Counted from the stretch's first letter, positions 53,826 through 63,518 are shown. The stretch: DNA of 64,000 bases from DATBVX01 sp963705495 (GCA_963705495.1 CAVPJQ010000003.1:62001-126000); one strand, 5' to 3'. Notes: a model not told the origin generated them from the letters alone. Made by a program: numbers and translations.

Positions 53826-54590
53826 TTATGCAGTCTGCCGCGCAGGGGCGCGCGCCTCTTCCTCAGCCTCGAGATCAGGCTCACCCAGGTGCAGGAGCAC
53901 GATGCGTCGCGCAGCATCCCGAAGGTGTGCCGCCGCCTCGTGGTGCTCCGTTGGTGGCAGCAGGCTGGGCAGCACCTCGACGGTGATCGGCGCGGGCGTT
54001 GGAATCACGCTGCTCGAGGAGAGCACCGCGCGCGCGCCACGAATCACGGCGGGCGTGACGGTGCAATTCGCACGGACGGCGGTGGCAAACGCGCCGGTAT
54101 GAAAGCGTAGTAGTCCGGGCCGGGTCGAAAACGTCCCCTCCGGGAAGAACACCATCGACTGTCCCTCGCTCGCACGCCGCAGCACCCGGCGGGCGTCCAT
54201 GGCCCCCTTGTGGCGATTGTGGCGGTCGACGAATTCCGAGCCGATCCGTCGCAGCAACCGGCTCGCGAGTGGCACGCCGTCCATCTCCTTCTTGATGACG
54301 AACGCGAAGCGGGGCGGCAGGGCAGCGGTGAGCACCAGGCCGTCCAGGTAGCTCGCGTGGTTGGCCACCACGATGCAACGCTCCGCCGGCAGGCGCTCAG
54401 CGCCCACGACTCTGAGCCTTACTCCCCAGGCAGCAAAGACCGCTCGAGCAGTGAGGCGTGCGACGCGGCGCCGGCGCTCGAGTCCCGGCACCAGCAGCAT
54501 TGCGAGGAGTGCCAGCAGGGTGAAGAGCAGGAACACCCCCCAGCAATACACGCCGTAGGTCACGCGGAACGGCCATTTGAGAACCTTCAT
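53826..54590 (-). CDS. 1-acyl-sn-glycerol-3-phosphate acyltransferase-like (PlsC family)
   Basis: The 254-residue membrane-associated protein has an N-terminal hydrophobic anchor (WGVFLLFTLLALLAMLLVPG), the catalytic NHASYLDG motif (HX4D) and the acyl-acceptor segment FFPEGTFSTRPGLLRFHTGA. It therefore acylates lysophosphatidate or a related lipid. GTG 54596 is an alternative start six bases upstream. It converges on icmF with a 5-bp gap and is unlinked to lipid genes here. Confidence 0.88.
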   Translation of the reverse strand: MKVLKWPFRVTYGVYCWGVFLLFTLLALLAMLLVPGLERRRRVARLTARAVFAAWGVRLRVVGAERLPAERCIVVANHASYLDGLVLTAALPPRFAFVIKKEMDGVPLASRLLRRIGSEFVDRHNRHKGAMDARRVLRRASEGQSMVFFPEGTFSTRPGLLRFHTGAFATAVRANCTVTPAVIRGARAVLSSSSVIPTPAPITVEVLPSLLPPTEHHEAAAHLRDAARRIVLLHLGEPDLEAEEEARAPARQTA

Positions 54591-54811
54591 CAGCACATAG
54601 TTCAGGTCCGGGGAAACGCTGTCTGCGACACAGGTAGCGGTCGGAGGGGTGTGAACTGCTTCTCTTTATGTTAACGGAGGCCGCATTCTGTGAATGTAAT
54701 CACGCCTAGGGGGGTACCCCGTCCGCATACTCCCCGGGCATTTTGCGTGATGGCGCAGGCGCTTGCATATCCACACGCCTGCATTCAACCGCAAGGACAG
54801 ACCCGGCAGGC

Positions 54812-55765
54812 ATGAGTTCAGCAGTCAAGAAAGCGGTAGACCTGAAGTCTGCGTCGCAGACGGAAAGGACGGCAGACGAGCCGGACCCGGTCGTTAACCG
54901 TTTCCTCGAAGCCGTCTGGATGGAGCGCGGCCTTTCGGCCAATACCCTGGCTGCGTACCGCGCCGACCTCACGGCGCTCAATCGCTGGCTCGAGCGCAAG
55001 GATATCCCGATCATCAAGACGGCCCGCAACGACCTGCTGGGGTTCATCGCCTGGCGCGTGGAAGCCGGCGCCCGTCCCCGTTCAACCGCGCGGCAGCTCT
55101 CGAGCTTCCGCCGCTTCTTCCGTTACCTCGCACGCGAGGGAATGATCCGCGAGGATCCTACCGCGCAGATCGCGATGCCCAAGATCGGGCGCTCGCTGCC
55201 GAAGTCGCTGACCGAAGATGAGGTCGAGTCATTGCTGATGGCGCCGACTGTGACCGATCCGCTCGGTCACCGCGATCGCACCATGCTCGAAGTGCTCTAT
55301 GCCACGGGACTCAGGGTCTCGGAGCTCGTCAACCTCAAGCACAACCAGGTCAACCTGAACCAGGGCGTGCTGCGGATCGTCGGTAAGGGCAATCGTGAGC
55401 GGTTGATACCGCTCGGCGAGGAAGCGGTGCGCTGGCTGCAGCAGTTCGTTCAGGGCCCGCGCGCCGAGATCCTGCTCGAGCGTCAGACGGACTTCCTGTT
55501 CCCCACGCGTCGCGGCGACAAGATGACGCGCCAGGCCTTCTGGCACATCATCAAGCGCTACGCGCGCAAGGCCGGCGTGCAGAAGGAACTGTCACCGCAT
55601 ACTTTGCGTCACGCGTTCGCGACCCACTTGCTGAACCACGGAGCGGACCTGCGCGTGGTGCAGATGCTGCTCGGTCACAGTGACCTTTCCACCACCCAGA
55701 TCTACACCCACGTCGCGCGCGAGCGCATGAAAGAGCTGCATTCGCAGCATCACCCGCGCGGCTGA
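54812..55765 (+). CDS. xerD: Site-specific tyrosine recombinase XerD
   Basis: XerD acts with XerC at dif to resolve chromosome dimers. The 317-residue protein has the N-terminal SAM-like domain (VVNRFLEAVWMERGLSANTL) and the catalytic domain with Arg in TGLRVSEL, Lys in GKGNRERLIPL, HTLRHAFATHLL and GHSDLSTTQIYTHV with the Tyr nucleophile. Length and absence of integron-specific insertions mark it as XerD rather than an integrase. The in-frame ATG 54812 gives about 30 fewer residues than the longest frame; the extra N-terminus there looks spurious. Confidence 0.93.
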   Translation: MSSAVKKAVDLKSASQTERTADEPDPVVNRFLEAVWMERGLSANTLAAYRADLTALNRWLERKDIPIIKTARNDLLGFIAWRVEAGARPRSTARQLSSFRRFFRYLAREGMIREDPTAQIAMPKIGRSLPKSLTEDEVESLLMAPTVTDPLGHRDRTMLEVLYATGLRVSELVNLKHNQVNLNQGVLRIVGKGNRERLIPLGEEAVRWLQQFVQGPRAEILLERQTDFLFPTRRGDKMTRQAFWHIIKRYARKAGVQKELSPHTLRHAFATHLLNHGADLRVVQMLLGHSDLSTTQIYTHVARERMKELHSQHHPRG

Positions 55766-55900
55766 ACCTGCTGGCCCATCGCCGACAGCCGCTAAACTTA
55801 TTTTTCAGCCCCGCCCTTTGCTAGACTGCGCGCCGCCATGGGCGTGAACCATCCTGCCTGCCTCCGGTCGAACAGCGCCAGTCAGCCTGGAGTCCGCGGC

Positions 55901-56650
55901 ATGTCCGAATTCAAACACCTGGCCCGGTATGCGCTGTTGAGCTTGCTCACGTGCGTGGGCATCGCTGCAGCCTGGGCGGGGGATGAGGCGACCGACCCGC
56001 GCGTGGACATCGCCAAGAAGATGCCGGGGGTCACGGTTGACCAGCTCAAGGCCACCCCAATCCCCGGCATCTATGAGTTCTCGAAGGGCGCAGACGTTGG
56101 TTATGTGACCAGTGACGGGCGCTACTTCCTGGGTGGCGACCTCTACGACATCAAGGCGGGTGTGAACCTCACCGATCAGCGGCGCAGCGACGTGCGCCGT
56201 AAGGTGCTCAGCTCGCTGTCGGAGAGCGAATTGATCGTGTTCTCACCGAAGGATCCCAAGTACACGATCACCGTGTTCACCGATGTCGACTGCGGCTATT
56301 GCCGCAAGCTCCACAGCCAGATCGCCGATCTGAATCGCATGGGGGTGCGCGTGCGGTACGCGTTCTACCCGCGCGAAGGCCCGGGAAGTGAGGCGTGGAA
56401 GACTGCAGAAGCGGTGTGGTGTTCAGCCGACCGGCAGGATGCGCTGACGCGCGCCAAGCGCGGCGAGGCGATCAAGGCCAAGGACTGTGGCGCGACGCCG
56501 GTCGCGCGCGAGTACCAGATGGCACTCGACCTCAACGTTCACGGCACGCCCGGAATCTTCACGCCGGCGGGCGACTACATCTCCGGGTACCTGCCGCCAG
56601 TGGATCTGGTCGCGCACCTCAAGTCGCTGGAAAAGGACAAGAACAACTAG
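55901..56650 (+). CDS. Periplasmic thiol:disulfide isomerase, DsbC-like
   Basis: The 249-residue protein has a signal peptide (about 1-26, ALLSLLTCVGIAAAWAG) and an N-terminal dimerisation domain. The catalytic thioredoxin-fold domain has VFTDVDCGYCRKLHSQI and cis-Pro segment NVHGTPGIFTPAGDYISGYL. The CGYC active site and this layout are those of DsbC, which shuffles disulfides in the periplasm. The order xerD then dsbC is common in gammaproteobacteria. ATG 55901 is chosen so that the signal peptide begins at residue 1. Confidence 0.92.
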   Translation: MSEFKHLARYALLSLLTCVGIAAAWAGDEATDPRVDIAKKMPGVTVDQLKATPIPGIYEFSKGADVGYVTSDGRYFLGGDLYDIKAGVNLTDQRRSDVRRKVLSSLSESELIVFSPKDPKYTITVFTDVDCGYCRKLHSQIADLNRMGVRVRYAFYPREGPGSEAWKTAEAVWCSADRQDALTRAKRGEAIKAKDCGATPVAREYQMALDLNVHGTPGIFTPAGDYISGYLPPVDLVAHLKSLEKDKNN

Positions 56651-56655
56651 TTGGC

Positions 56656-56979
56656 TCAGCGCTCCAGGAGCTTGAGCTTGTCGGGTTTCCCCTCCCATTC
56701 CTTGGCATCGGCCGGGGCTTCACCCTTCTCCGTAATCACCGGCCACTTGCGGGCGAGTTCCTTGTTAAGTGCGGTGAACTGCTCCTGACCTGCAGGTAAT
56801 TCTTCTTCGGAGAAGATCGCCTCGACCGGACATTCGGGCTCGCACAACGTGCAATCGATGCACTCGTCCGGATCGATCACCAGGAAATTCGGTCCTACGT
56901 GGAAGCAGTCGACCGGGCAGACTTCGACGCAGTCCATGTATTTGCACTTGATGCAGTTTTCGGTGACGACGAAGGTCAT
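56656..56979 (-). CDS. fdxA: 7Fe-8S ferredoxin, Azotobacter FdI type
   Basis: The 107-residue protein begins MTFVVTENCIKCKYMDCVEV and holds the seven-iron pattern: CIKCKYMDCVEVCPVDC and CIDCTLCEPECP, providing a 3Fe-4S and a 4Fe-4S cluster. The length equals Azotobacter FdI. ATG 56979 is used; an in-frame start two codons earlier exists. It probably donates electrons under oxidative or nitrogen-related control, but no partner is nearby. It converges on the dsbC-like gene with a 5-bp gap. Confidence 0.93.
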   Translation of the reverse strand: MTFVVTENCIKCKYMDCVEVCPVDCFHVGPNFLVIDPDECIDCTLCEPECPVEAIFSEEELPAGQEQFTALNKELARKWPVITEKGEAPADAKEWEGKPDKLKLLER

Positions 56980-57051
56980 GAGCACGTGATCCGCGGCTGC
57001 CGCAGGGCGCGATATTCTGCCACACGCTTTCCCTGGAGCCCTAGGAGGATG

Positions 57052-57603
57052 TCAGGCGGGCAGGTCGCTGCGGCCCTTGTCGCTGTCGGTGATGTGCATC
57101 TCCTCGCGCCCGGCGGCGCGGTCCGCGAAGTAGTGTCTGAGAGCGAAAGTGCCGCTTTGAAATGCGATCTCCTCCCACGGGATGTCGCGTTCCTCGACCA
57201 GCTTGACCTCGAGGCTTTCGGGGCCGACGCCGAAGCAAGGTTCGATGAGACGGGCACGGAAGAACACGTGCACCTGGCGCGCGCGCAGGGCGTGGAATAT
57301 CGCCAGCATCGAGCCGATCTCAACGATCGCCTCGGCCTCCTCGACCGCCTCGCGAGCCGCGGCCTGCATCAACGTTTCGTCGTTTTCCATGAAGCCTGCG
57401 GGGATCGTCCAGAAGCCCAGGCGCGGCTCGATGGCACGGCGGCAGATCAGGATCTTTCCCTCCCACTCCGGCACGCAGCCCGCGACCAGCTTCGGATTCT
57501 GATAATGGATCGTCCCGCAACTCTCGCAGACGAAACGGGGCAGGTGATCACCCGGCGGGACTCTCAGGCTGACGCGCTGCCCGCAGGCACTGCAGAAGTT
57601 CAT
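57052..57603 (-). CDS. Nudix hydrolase with N-terminal zinc ribbon
   Basis: The 183-residue protein has an N-terminal zinc ribbon (CSACGQ and CESCGTIHYQNP) and a Nudix domain whose box is GFMENDETLMQAAAREAVEE followed by AEAIV. The usual Gly four residues after the EE pair is Glu here; the metal-binding Glu residues are present. Such proteins cleave nucleoside diphosphate derivatives, some of them NADH. ATG 57603 gives MNFCSACGQ, the natural start. It lies 20 bp after the autotransporter gene in the same direction; a remnant of a second copy lies at 61044. Confidence 0.87.
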   Translation of the reverse strand: MNFCSACGQRVSLRVPPGDHLPRFVCESCGTIHYQNPKLVAGCVPEWEGKILICRRAIEPRLGFWTIPAGFMENDETLMQAAAREAVEEAEAIVEIGSMLAIFHALRARQVHVFFRARLIEPCFGVGPESLEVKLVEERDIPWEEIAFQSGTFALRHYFADRAAGREEMHITDSDKGRSDLPA

Positions 57604-57622
57604 GCCGGGTTCGCGCGCACCA

Positions 57623-60600
57623 TCAGCGGAAGTTGTATTGGATGCGCATGCCGAGTGCAAGATCGGACACGTCGAGAAATTCGAGTCCTTCGAGTGTCGT
57701 GTACTCGACATAGCCGGAAATGCCATAACGAAGCTGCACGGCCATTCCCACGGCGAATATCATGAATGATTGATCGGCTGCTTCTGATGTCACAACGATG
57801 GGCGGCGTCGGGTTTGCCGTGCCCGCAAAAGGATCATTGGCAAAGCGTACGCCGAACGCGTTGGCTGCATCGCTAAACTCCCATACCGCATCGGCTCGCA
57901 GGTGCGGCAATAGTACGATCCATCCGAGGTTCCACGCCCCGGTGATGCGTGCTCCGATACTGGCGGTTGCCGACTGGAAGTCCTGCTTCTCGTAGATGAG
58001 ATCCAGGCCAGCAGCGCCGTCTTCCCGGAACTCGTTCACTGTTGCGTCGATGTAGTAAAGACGCGCATTCGGCGAAATCGTTACCGGACCGACCAGGAAG
58101 TCATGACCAGCCGAGACGCCGGCGCTCAGCATGCTTCCGTCGCTCGACCCCTGCGCCGTGCGATCGATGGTGCCGCCGGCATCGACATAGCGAATCCGGC
58201 GCTCGGAATCGAGGCTGGAGTGGCCATAGCCCACAAAGCCATCCGCATAGAAGATGCCATCCTCTGGGTACAACCCACCGTAAAGAGAAATGTTCCAGGC
58301 GCTCGTGTTCAGTCCGCCTTCGCCAGACGGATTGAAGGACGCATCCGACTCGCCAAATCCAAGGGCAAGACCGACCATCGCCTGCTCTTCTGGAATTCGA
58401 TAGTCGGCGCCGCCGCTGATGCCCCATTGATCGGCATCAAAACCTGCATCTGCGCTCGAGTTGCTCTTCTCGCTGGAGCCAAAATTGCCGCGCATCCAGA
58501 AACCCCAACGGTCGCTGAACAAGGGCTCCCGAGTGTCGAAGTTGGGGCTTCCGACCACCTCATCTGCCGCCAGTTTGAGCATCTCCGGCGGAACCGGCTT
58601 GTCGTCGACGATCAAAGTCAATCCCAGTCCTGGAGCAGCGCTAAGACCCCCTGCGCCGGACCTGAGCGCCATCAGGCGATCCATGACTCCAACTGACAGA
58701 TCGCGCGCCAGCAGCAGGGTCTGTGTCTTAATGGCATTGAGATCCTGCGCGCCGAGCTCACTGACCGCAGTCGTCTGGCGCGCCGGGTCTTTGTCGAGCA
58801 CGATTCCATTACAGCGGGCAAGCAGGTCGGATTCCTCTTCGGTCAGTGTGGGTTGCTGAGTCAGGCGCAGACACAGATCATCGAGCGCCACGGCGACGGA
58901 GTGTTGGTTCGGAGTGAGATCGGGCAGCGATTGAAGTGACGTACGTGGCGATGGGATTTCGACTGAGATGGTTGCGGTGCTCGATCCGGTCGCGCCGTCG
59001 TCGTCCGTCACCTCCAGCCTGATCACAGTGTTTCCGTCGGGTAAGCGGACATCAATCGTCGGTCCCGAACCAATGGCCTGTTGCTGGTTGAACCACCGGT
59101 ACGATGCGATAGTGCCGTCTGGATCCGATGAGGTGGAACCATCGAGGCGCACGTTTTCCCCGGCCACGCGATCGCTGTCGGGGATCGTGCGATTGCCGCC
59201 CGTGATCGTGGCGGTGGGCGCGATGTTGGGCGGTGGCATTGCGATTGAGATGGTTGCGGTGCTCGATCCGGTCGCACCGTCGTTGTCAGTCACGACCAGC
59301 CTGATCGCGTTGTCTCCGTCGGGCAACCGGACATCGATCGTCGGGCCCGAGCCAATGGCCTGTTGCTGGTTGAACCACTTGTACGATGCGATGGTGCCGT
59401 CCTTATCCGATGACGTCGAACCATCGAGGTGCACGTTTTCCCCGGGAACGCGATCGCTGTCGGGGATCGTGCGATTGCCCCCCGTGATCGTGGCGGTGGG
59501 AGTGCCGTTGGGCGTTTCGACTGAAATGGTTGCGCTGCTCGATCCGGCGGCACCGTCGTTGTCCGTCACCTCCAGCCGGATGACAGTGTTTCCGTCGGGT
59601 AAACGGACATCGATCGTCCGGCCCGAGCCAATTTGCTGTTGCTGGTTGAACCACGTGTACGATGCGATGGTGCCGTCTGGATCGGATGAGGTGGAACCAT
59701 CGAGGTGCACGTTTTCCCCGGGAACGCTATCGCTGTCGGGAATCGTGCGATTGCCGTCCTTGATCTTGGCGGTTGGCGCGACGTTGGGCTTCTCGACTGA
59801 AATGGTTGCGGTGCTCGAATCGGTCGCACCGTCGTTGTCCGTCACCTCCAGCCGGATGACAGTGTTTCCGTCGGGTAAACGGACATCGATCGTCCGGCCC
59901 GAGCCAATTTGCTGCTGCTGGTTGAACCACTTGTACGAGGCGATGGTGCCGTCTGGATCCTCTGAGGCGGAACCATCGAGGTGCACGTTTTCCTCGGGTT
60001 TGTCATCGCTGTCGGGAATCGTGCGATTGCCGTCCTTGATCCGGGCGATGGGAGCGGTGTTGGGCGTTACCGTGACTGTCACCGTCGCACGCTCTGAATT
60101 CTCGCTGGCGTCGCGGGCCTGGTAGTCAAAATGATCGGTCCCGGTAAAGTCTGGATCCGGGGTGTAAGTCACGGCGGTTCCCGCAATGGCCGCCGTCCCA
60201 TGGTTGGGGTTTTCCACAAAGGAGATCGTCAGCGAACCGCGATCGTCATCAACGTCCGTATCGTTCAGGAGCACGGAAATGGTGACCGCCCTGCCTTCCC
60301 GGGTAGTGGCCGAGTCATCGACGGCGTTCGGTGGGTCGTTGACGGGTGTCACAGTGATCGTGACCGTCGCCGGCGCGCCCTCCGTTCTATCGAAGTCGAG
60401 CGCTGTATAGGTAAAGGTGTCAGTCCCGAAAAAGTTGCTATCTGGCGTATACCTCACGAAATCGGGTCGGAAGCGGCCTGGCCTATGCCTGATTTCGACG
60501 GTACCGTTCGCGGGCTCCTGGATCACCCTCCCGATATCGAACACGTCTCCCGCCGTGCAAGGGCCACCCGGGCAGGGAATGTCCTGCGTGTCATTGGCGA

Positions 60601-60847
60601 GCACTTCTACGTCGACTTCCCCGTCTTCTCCTGTCGTTGCGAAATCAGGCTGGGAATGTACATCTGCTGAAGCACTTGAGGACCAGGCGCCGCTGGCAGC
60701 GCCGCAAGCGAGCAAGATAACGAGTGGCAGGCCGGTCCGCGGTGTCGTCGAATCAGCGGCATTGAGCGTGCGGCCGTCAGTGCTAGACCCTCGTGGCGCA
60801 CAGACACGTGCCCGCGATGCCCAAGTGCAAATTGGAAACGCCTTCAT
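57623..60847 (-). CDS. PKD-repeat autotransporter-like outer-membrane protein, copy 1
   Basis: The 1074-residue protein has an extended signal sequence (hydrophobic core LPLVILLACGAASGAW, near residues 40-55). Two cadherin/Big_9-like domains follow (NDPPNAVDDSATTREGRAVT and similar), then four PKD-like repeats of about 92 residues each starting near GNRTIPDSD. A helical linker (LTEEESDLLARCNGIV) leads into a C-terminal beta-barrel of about 260 residues (RWGFWMRGNFGSSEKSNSSA to the end). The last strand reads MRIQYNFR. The barrel and linker are nearly the same as in copy 2. It is probably a surface adhesin. Confidence 0.85.
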   Translation of the reverse strand: MKAFPICTWASRARVCAPRGSSTDGRTLNAADSTTPRTGLPLVILLACGAASGAWSSSASADVHSQPDFATTGEDGEVDVEVLANDTQDIPCPGGPCTAGDVFDIGRVIQEPANGTVEIRHRPGRFRPDFVRYTPDSNFFGTDTFTYTALDFDRTEGAPATVTITVTPVNDPPNAVDDSATTREGRAVTISVLLNDTDVDDDRGSLTISFVENPNHGTAAIAGTAVTYTPDPDFTGTDHFDYQARDASENSERATVTVTVTPNTAPIARIKDGNRTIPDSDDKPEENVHLDGSASEDPDGTIASYKWFNQQQQIGSGRTIDVRLPDGNTVIRLEVTDNDGATDSSTATISVEKPNVAPTAKIKDGNRTIPDSDSVPGENVHLDGSTSSDPDGTIASYTWFNQQQQIGSGRTIDVRLPDGNTVIRLEVTDNDGAAGSSSATISVETPNGTPTATITGGNRTIPDSDRVPGENVHLDGSTSSDKDGTIASYKWFNQQQAIGSGPTIDVRLPDGDNAIRLVVTDNDGATGSSTATISIAMPPPNIAPTATITGGNRTIPDSDRVAGENVRLDGSTSSDPDGTIASYRWFNQQQAIGSGPTIDVRLPDGNTVIRLEVTDDDGATGSSTATISVEIPSPRTSLQSLPDLTPNQHSVAVALDDLCLRLTQQPTLTEEESDLLARCNGIVLDKDPARQTTAVSELGAQDLNAIKTQTLLLARDLSVGVMDRLMALRSGAGGLSAAPGLGLTLIVDDKPVPPEMLKLAADEVVGSPNFDTREPLFSDRWGFWMRGNFGSSEKSNSSADAGFDADQWGISGGADYRIPEEQAMVGLALGFGESDASFNPSGEGGLNTSAWNISLYGGLYPEDGIFYADGFVGYGHSSLDSERRIRYVDAGGTIDRTAQGSSDGSMLSAGVSAGHDFLVGPVTISPNARLYYIDATVNEFREDGAAGLDLIYEKQDFQSATASIGARITGAWNLGWIVLLPHLRADAVWEFSDAANAFGVRFANDPFAGTANPTPPIVVTSEAADQSFMIFAVGMAVQLRYGISGYVEYTTLEGLEFLDVSDLALGMRIQYNFR
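58958..60062 (-). repeat. Four tandem PKD-like repeats inside autotransporter copy 1
   Basis: Four units of 273-285 bp each encode GNRTIPDSD near the start, a DGTIASYxWFNQQQxIGSGxTIDVRLPDG core and a DNDGATxSSTATIS end. They are highly similar to each other at the DNA level, while copy 2 of the gene (61154-63518) has only one such unit (about 62460-62750). They are protein-coding repeats, expected to be prone to unequal recombination. Confidence 0.85.
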
Positions 60848-61043
60848 CGGTCCCTCGTTCGCCGTCGGACGTCTTGCCTTGTCCGAATACCGACGCGTAC
60901 GGCTGCTTCTTGTTGGGCAGCTGTGAATCTCGCCATCCGTACATCTACTCCGCCTCGCAGAAGCACGCAACCCAGCCGTGCCACTGACACGCTCTCGACA
61001 CGGATTATGTCGCCAACGGCTGCCGAACCCTGATGCCTGGTTA

Positions 61044-61112
61044 CGCCTGCATCAGCGTTTCGTCGTTCTCCGTGAAACCTGCGGGGATCGTCTAGAAGCC
61101 CAGGCCCGGCTC
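61044..61112 (-). pseudogene. Remnant of a duplicated Nudix gene
   Basis: In the minus strand this stretch reads EPGLGF-stop-TIPAGFTENDETLMQA-stop, matching EPRLGFWTIPAGFMENDETLMQA of the intact Nudix gene at 57052-57603 over about 69 bp with few changes. The Trp codon has become TAG and a TAA follows. The rest of the gene is missing. Confidence 0.85.
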
Positions 61113-61153
61113 CATCGCGCAATCCATGCGCGTTGCAATCGAGGTGAGGGCGC

Positions 61154-63518
61154 CTAACGGAAGCTGTATTGGACGCGCATGCCGAGCATGAGGTTTTCCA
61201 CATTCATGAATTCGAGCCCCTCGAGCCGTTGGTAGTCGACGTAAGCGGAAATTCCGTATCGGAACTGTGCGGCGGCCCCGACGGCGAGCACCATGTACGA
61301 CTGGTCTGCCGTCTCCGCGGTCACGACGATGGGGGGCGTCGGCTCGGCCGTGCCCGCAAAGGGATCATTGGCGAAGCGCACGCCGAACGCGTTGGCGTCA
61401 TCGCGAAACTCCCAAACCGCATCGCCCCGAAAGTGGGGCAAGAGCACGACCCACCCAAGGTTGAACGCCCCGGTGATGCGTACTCCGACGCTGGCCGTGG
61501 CCGACTCGAAGTCCTGTTTTTCGTAGGCGAGGTCCAGACCCGAGGCGCCGGTTTCCTGGAAGCCATCCACGCTCGCATCGATCAAGTAGAGGCTGGCAGT
61601 TGGTGAGACCGTCACTTGGCCGAGCAGAAAATCATGCGCCATGGAAACGCCGGCGCTCAGCATGCTGCCGTTGGTGGCTCCCTTTGCCGTGCGATCGATC
61701 TCGCCATCGGCATCGGTGTAGTGAATCCGGCGCTCAGAATCGATACTCGAGCGGCCATAGCTCAAAAATCCGTCCGCATAGACGTAGCTGTCGGCTGGGT
61801 ATACCCCTCCGTACAGCGAGACGCTCCATGCACTCATGTCCACGCCGCCCTCGCCAGACGGATTGAAAGATGTGTCAGCGTTGCCAATTCCGATCGCAAG
61901 TCCGGCCATCGCTTGCTGCTCCGGGATCCGATAGTCGACGCCGCCCGAAAGGCCCCACTGATCGGAATCAAAGCCTTGATCGGCGCTCGAACTCTCCTTG
62001 TCGCTGGAGCCGAAGCTGCCGCGCATCCAGAACCCCCATCGTTCACCGAACAGCGGCTCTCGCTCGATCTCATCGAAGCCCGGCGACTGCTCCTCGGCAG
62101 GCCGGAGCATATTCAGTGGCACGTTCTGCCCGTTGACGATCAGGCTCAATCCGGGCGCAGCGCTCAGACCGTCTGCACCCGATCGCAAGGCCAGAAGGCG
62201 ATCAAGGACACCGGCGGACTGGCTGCGCGCCAGAATCAACGTCTGCGACTTGATTGCATTGAGATCCTGCGCACCGAGTTCACTGACGGCGGTCGTCTGC
62301 CGCGCTGGATCGTTGTCGAACACAATCCCATTGCATCGGGCCAACAGATCCGATTCTTCTTCGGTCAACGTGGATTGCTGGCTCAGGCGCAGGCACAGAT
62401 CGTCGAGCGCAACGGCGACGGAGCGCTGGTTCGGTGTGAGGTCTGGCAGGTCTTGTAACGACGCGCGAGGCGGCGGCATTGCGACAGCGATTGTCGCCGT
62501 GCTCGACCCGCTGGCGTTGTCGTCGTCCGTCACCACCAGCCTGATGACGTTGTCGCCGTCGGCCAGGCGGACGTCGATCGTCGGACCCGACCCGATGGGC
62601 TGTTGCTGGTTGAACCACATGTACGACGCGATAGTGCCGTCAGGATCAGATGAGGTGGATCCATCGAGGTGCACGTCCTCTCCGACGATTCGGTCGCTGT
62701 CAGGAATCGTGCGATTGCCACCCGTGATCCTGGCGGTGGGAGCGACGTTGGGCGTTACCACGACTGTCACCGTCGCAGGCGCCGAGGTGGCGGTAGCGTC
62801 GCGGGCCCTGTAGTCAAAGCGATCGGTACCGCTAAAGCCTTGAGCCGGGGTGTAAGTCACGGCGTTTCCGGCAATGGCCGCCGTCCCATGGTTGGGCTGG
62901 CTCACCGAGGCGATCGTCAGCGCATCGCCTTCCGGATCCGTATCGTTCGCGAGGACGGAAATCGTGACCGCCCTGTCTTGCCCGGTAGTAGCCGAGTCGT
63001 CAACGGCGTTCGGTGGGTCGTTCACCGGTGTGACGGTGATCGTCACTGTCGTCGGTGGTCCCTCGACTCCGGGTTCGAAGCTGCTGACTGCGACATAGGT
63101 AAAGGTGTCGGTCCCCGAGAAGTTAGCGCGAGGCGTGTACGTCACGGAATCCGGCCGACCAAACCCGGGTCTGGCGTTGATTTCGACGGATCCGTTCGCA
63201 GGCTGCGTACGCCTCGCGATATCAAACGCGGGTACCGAACCAAAGCCTGGAAGGTCCTGGGTGTCATTTTCGAGCACCTCCACTTCGATTGCCCTGTCTT
63301 CCGGCGTTGTAGCCGAATCCGGGTTCGAGACTACGGCCGCCGCAGCTCGTGCAGACCACAAGCCGCCCAGGCTGAACGTGAGCAAAACAACGAGTAGCGG
63401 GCGGGCTCGCGCAAACCTGAGGTCAGCAGGCATTGAGCGCGTGTCCCGCAATGCTTCCACCTGGTGACGGAGAGTTGGGTGCCCGCGATGTCCAAGTGCT
63501 GACTAGAACAACCTTCAT
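61154..63518 (-). CDS. PKD-repeat autotransporter-like outer-membrane protein, copy 2, one frameshift
   Basis: The protein parallels copy 1 with two Big_9-like domains, one PKD repeat (GNRTIPDSDRIVGEDVHLDG), the same helical linker and barrel, and a last strand MRVQYSFR. The best ribosome site, AAGGAGGAG, precedes ATG 63518, whose frame begins MKVVLVSTWTSRAP like copy 1 (MKAFPICTWASRAR) but stops after 31 codons. Removing one T at about 63428 joins it, as ALNA-ADLRFARARPLLVVLL, to the main frame and gives 787 residues. Without the correction, translation could start only at GTG 63460 or ATG 63433 with a shorter signal peptide. Confidence 0.8.

Larger units (their letters stand above)
57623..61020 (-). 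repeat. Segmental tandem duplication, copy 1
   Basis: This segment includes autotransporter copy 1 and about 170 bp upstream of it. It is homologous to 61154-63700 in the upstream leader (shared ATCCGTACATCTACTCC and GTCGCCAA), the two N-terminal domains, the linker and the barrel. The main difference is the number of PKD repeats. Confidence 0.75.

Noticed and set aside
54812..55765. Integron integrase as identity of the tyrosine recombinase
   Set aside because: It lacks an integron-integrase-specific insertion, has normal XerD length and motifs, stands next to dsbC as xerD does, and is about 37 kb from the cassettes.
58958..60062. CRISPR-like regular repeats
   Set aside because: Units are about 280 bp, coding and in frame, with no short direct repeat/spacer structure.
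58968..60125. Repetitive 385-codon plus-strand frame
   Set aside because: It is the antisense of the four PKD repeats of the autotransporter and repeats for that reason.
61152..61158. GCCTAAC resembling an attC left box
   Set aside because: It is formed by the stop codon and last codons of autotransporter copy 2, with no dyad around it.
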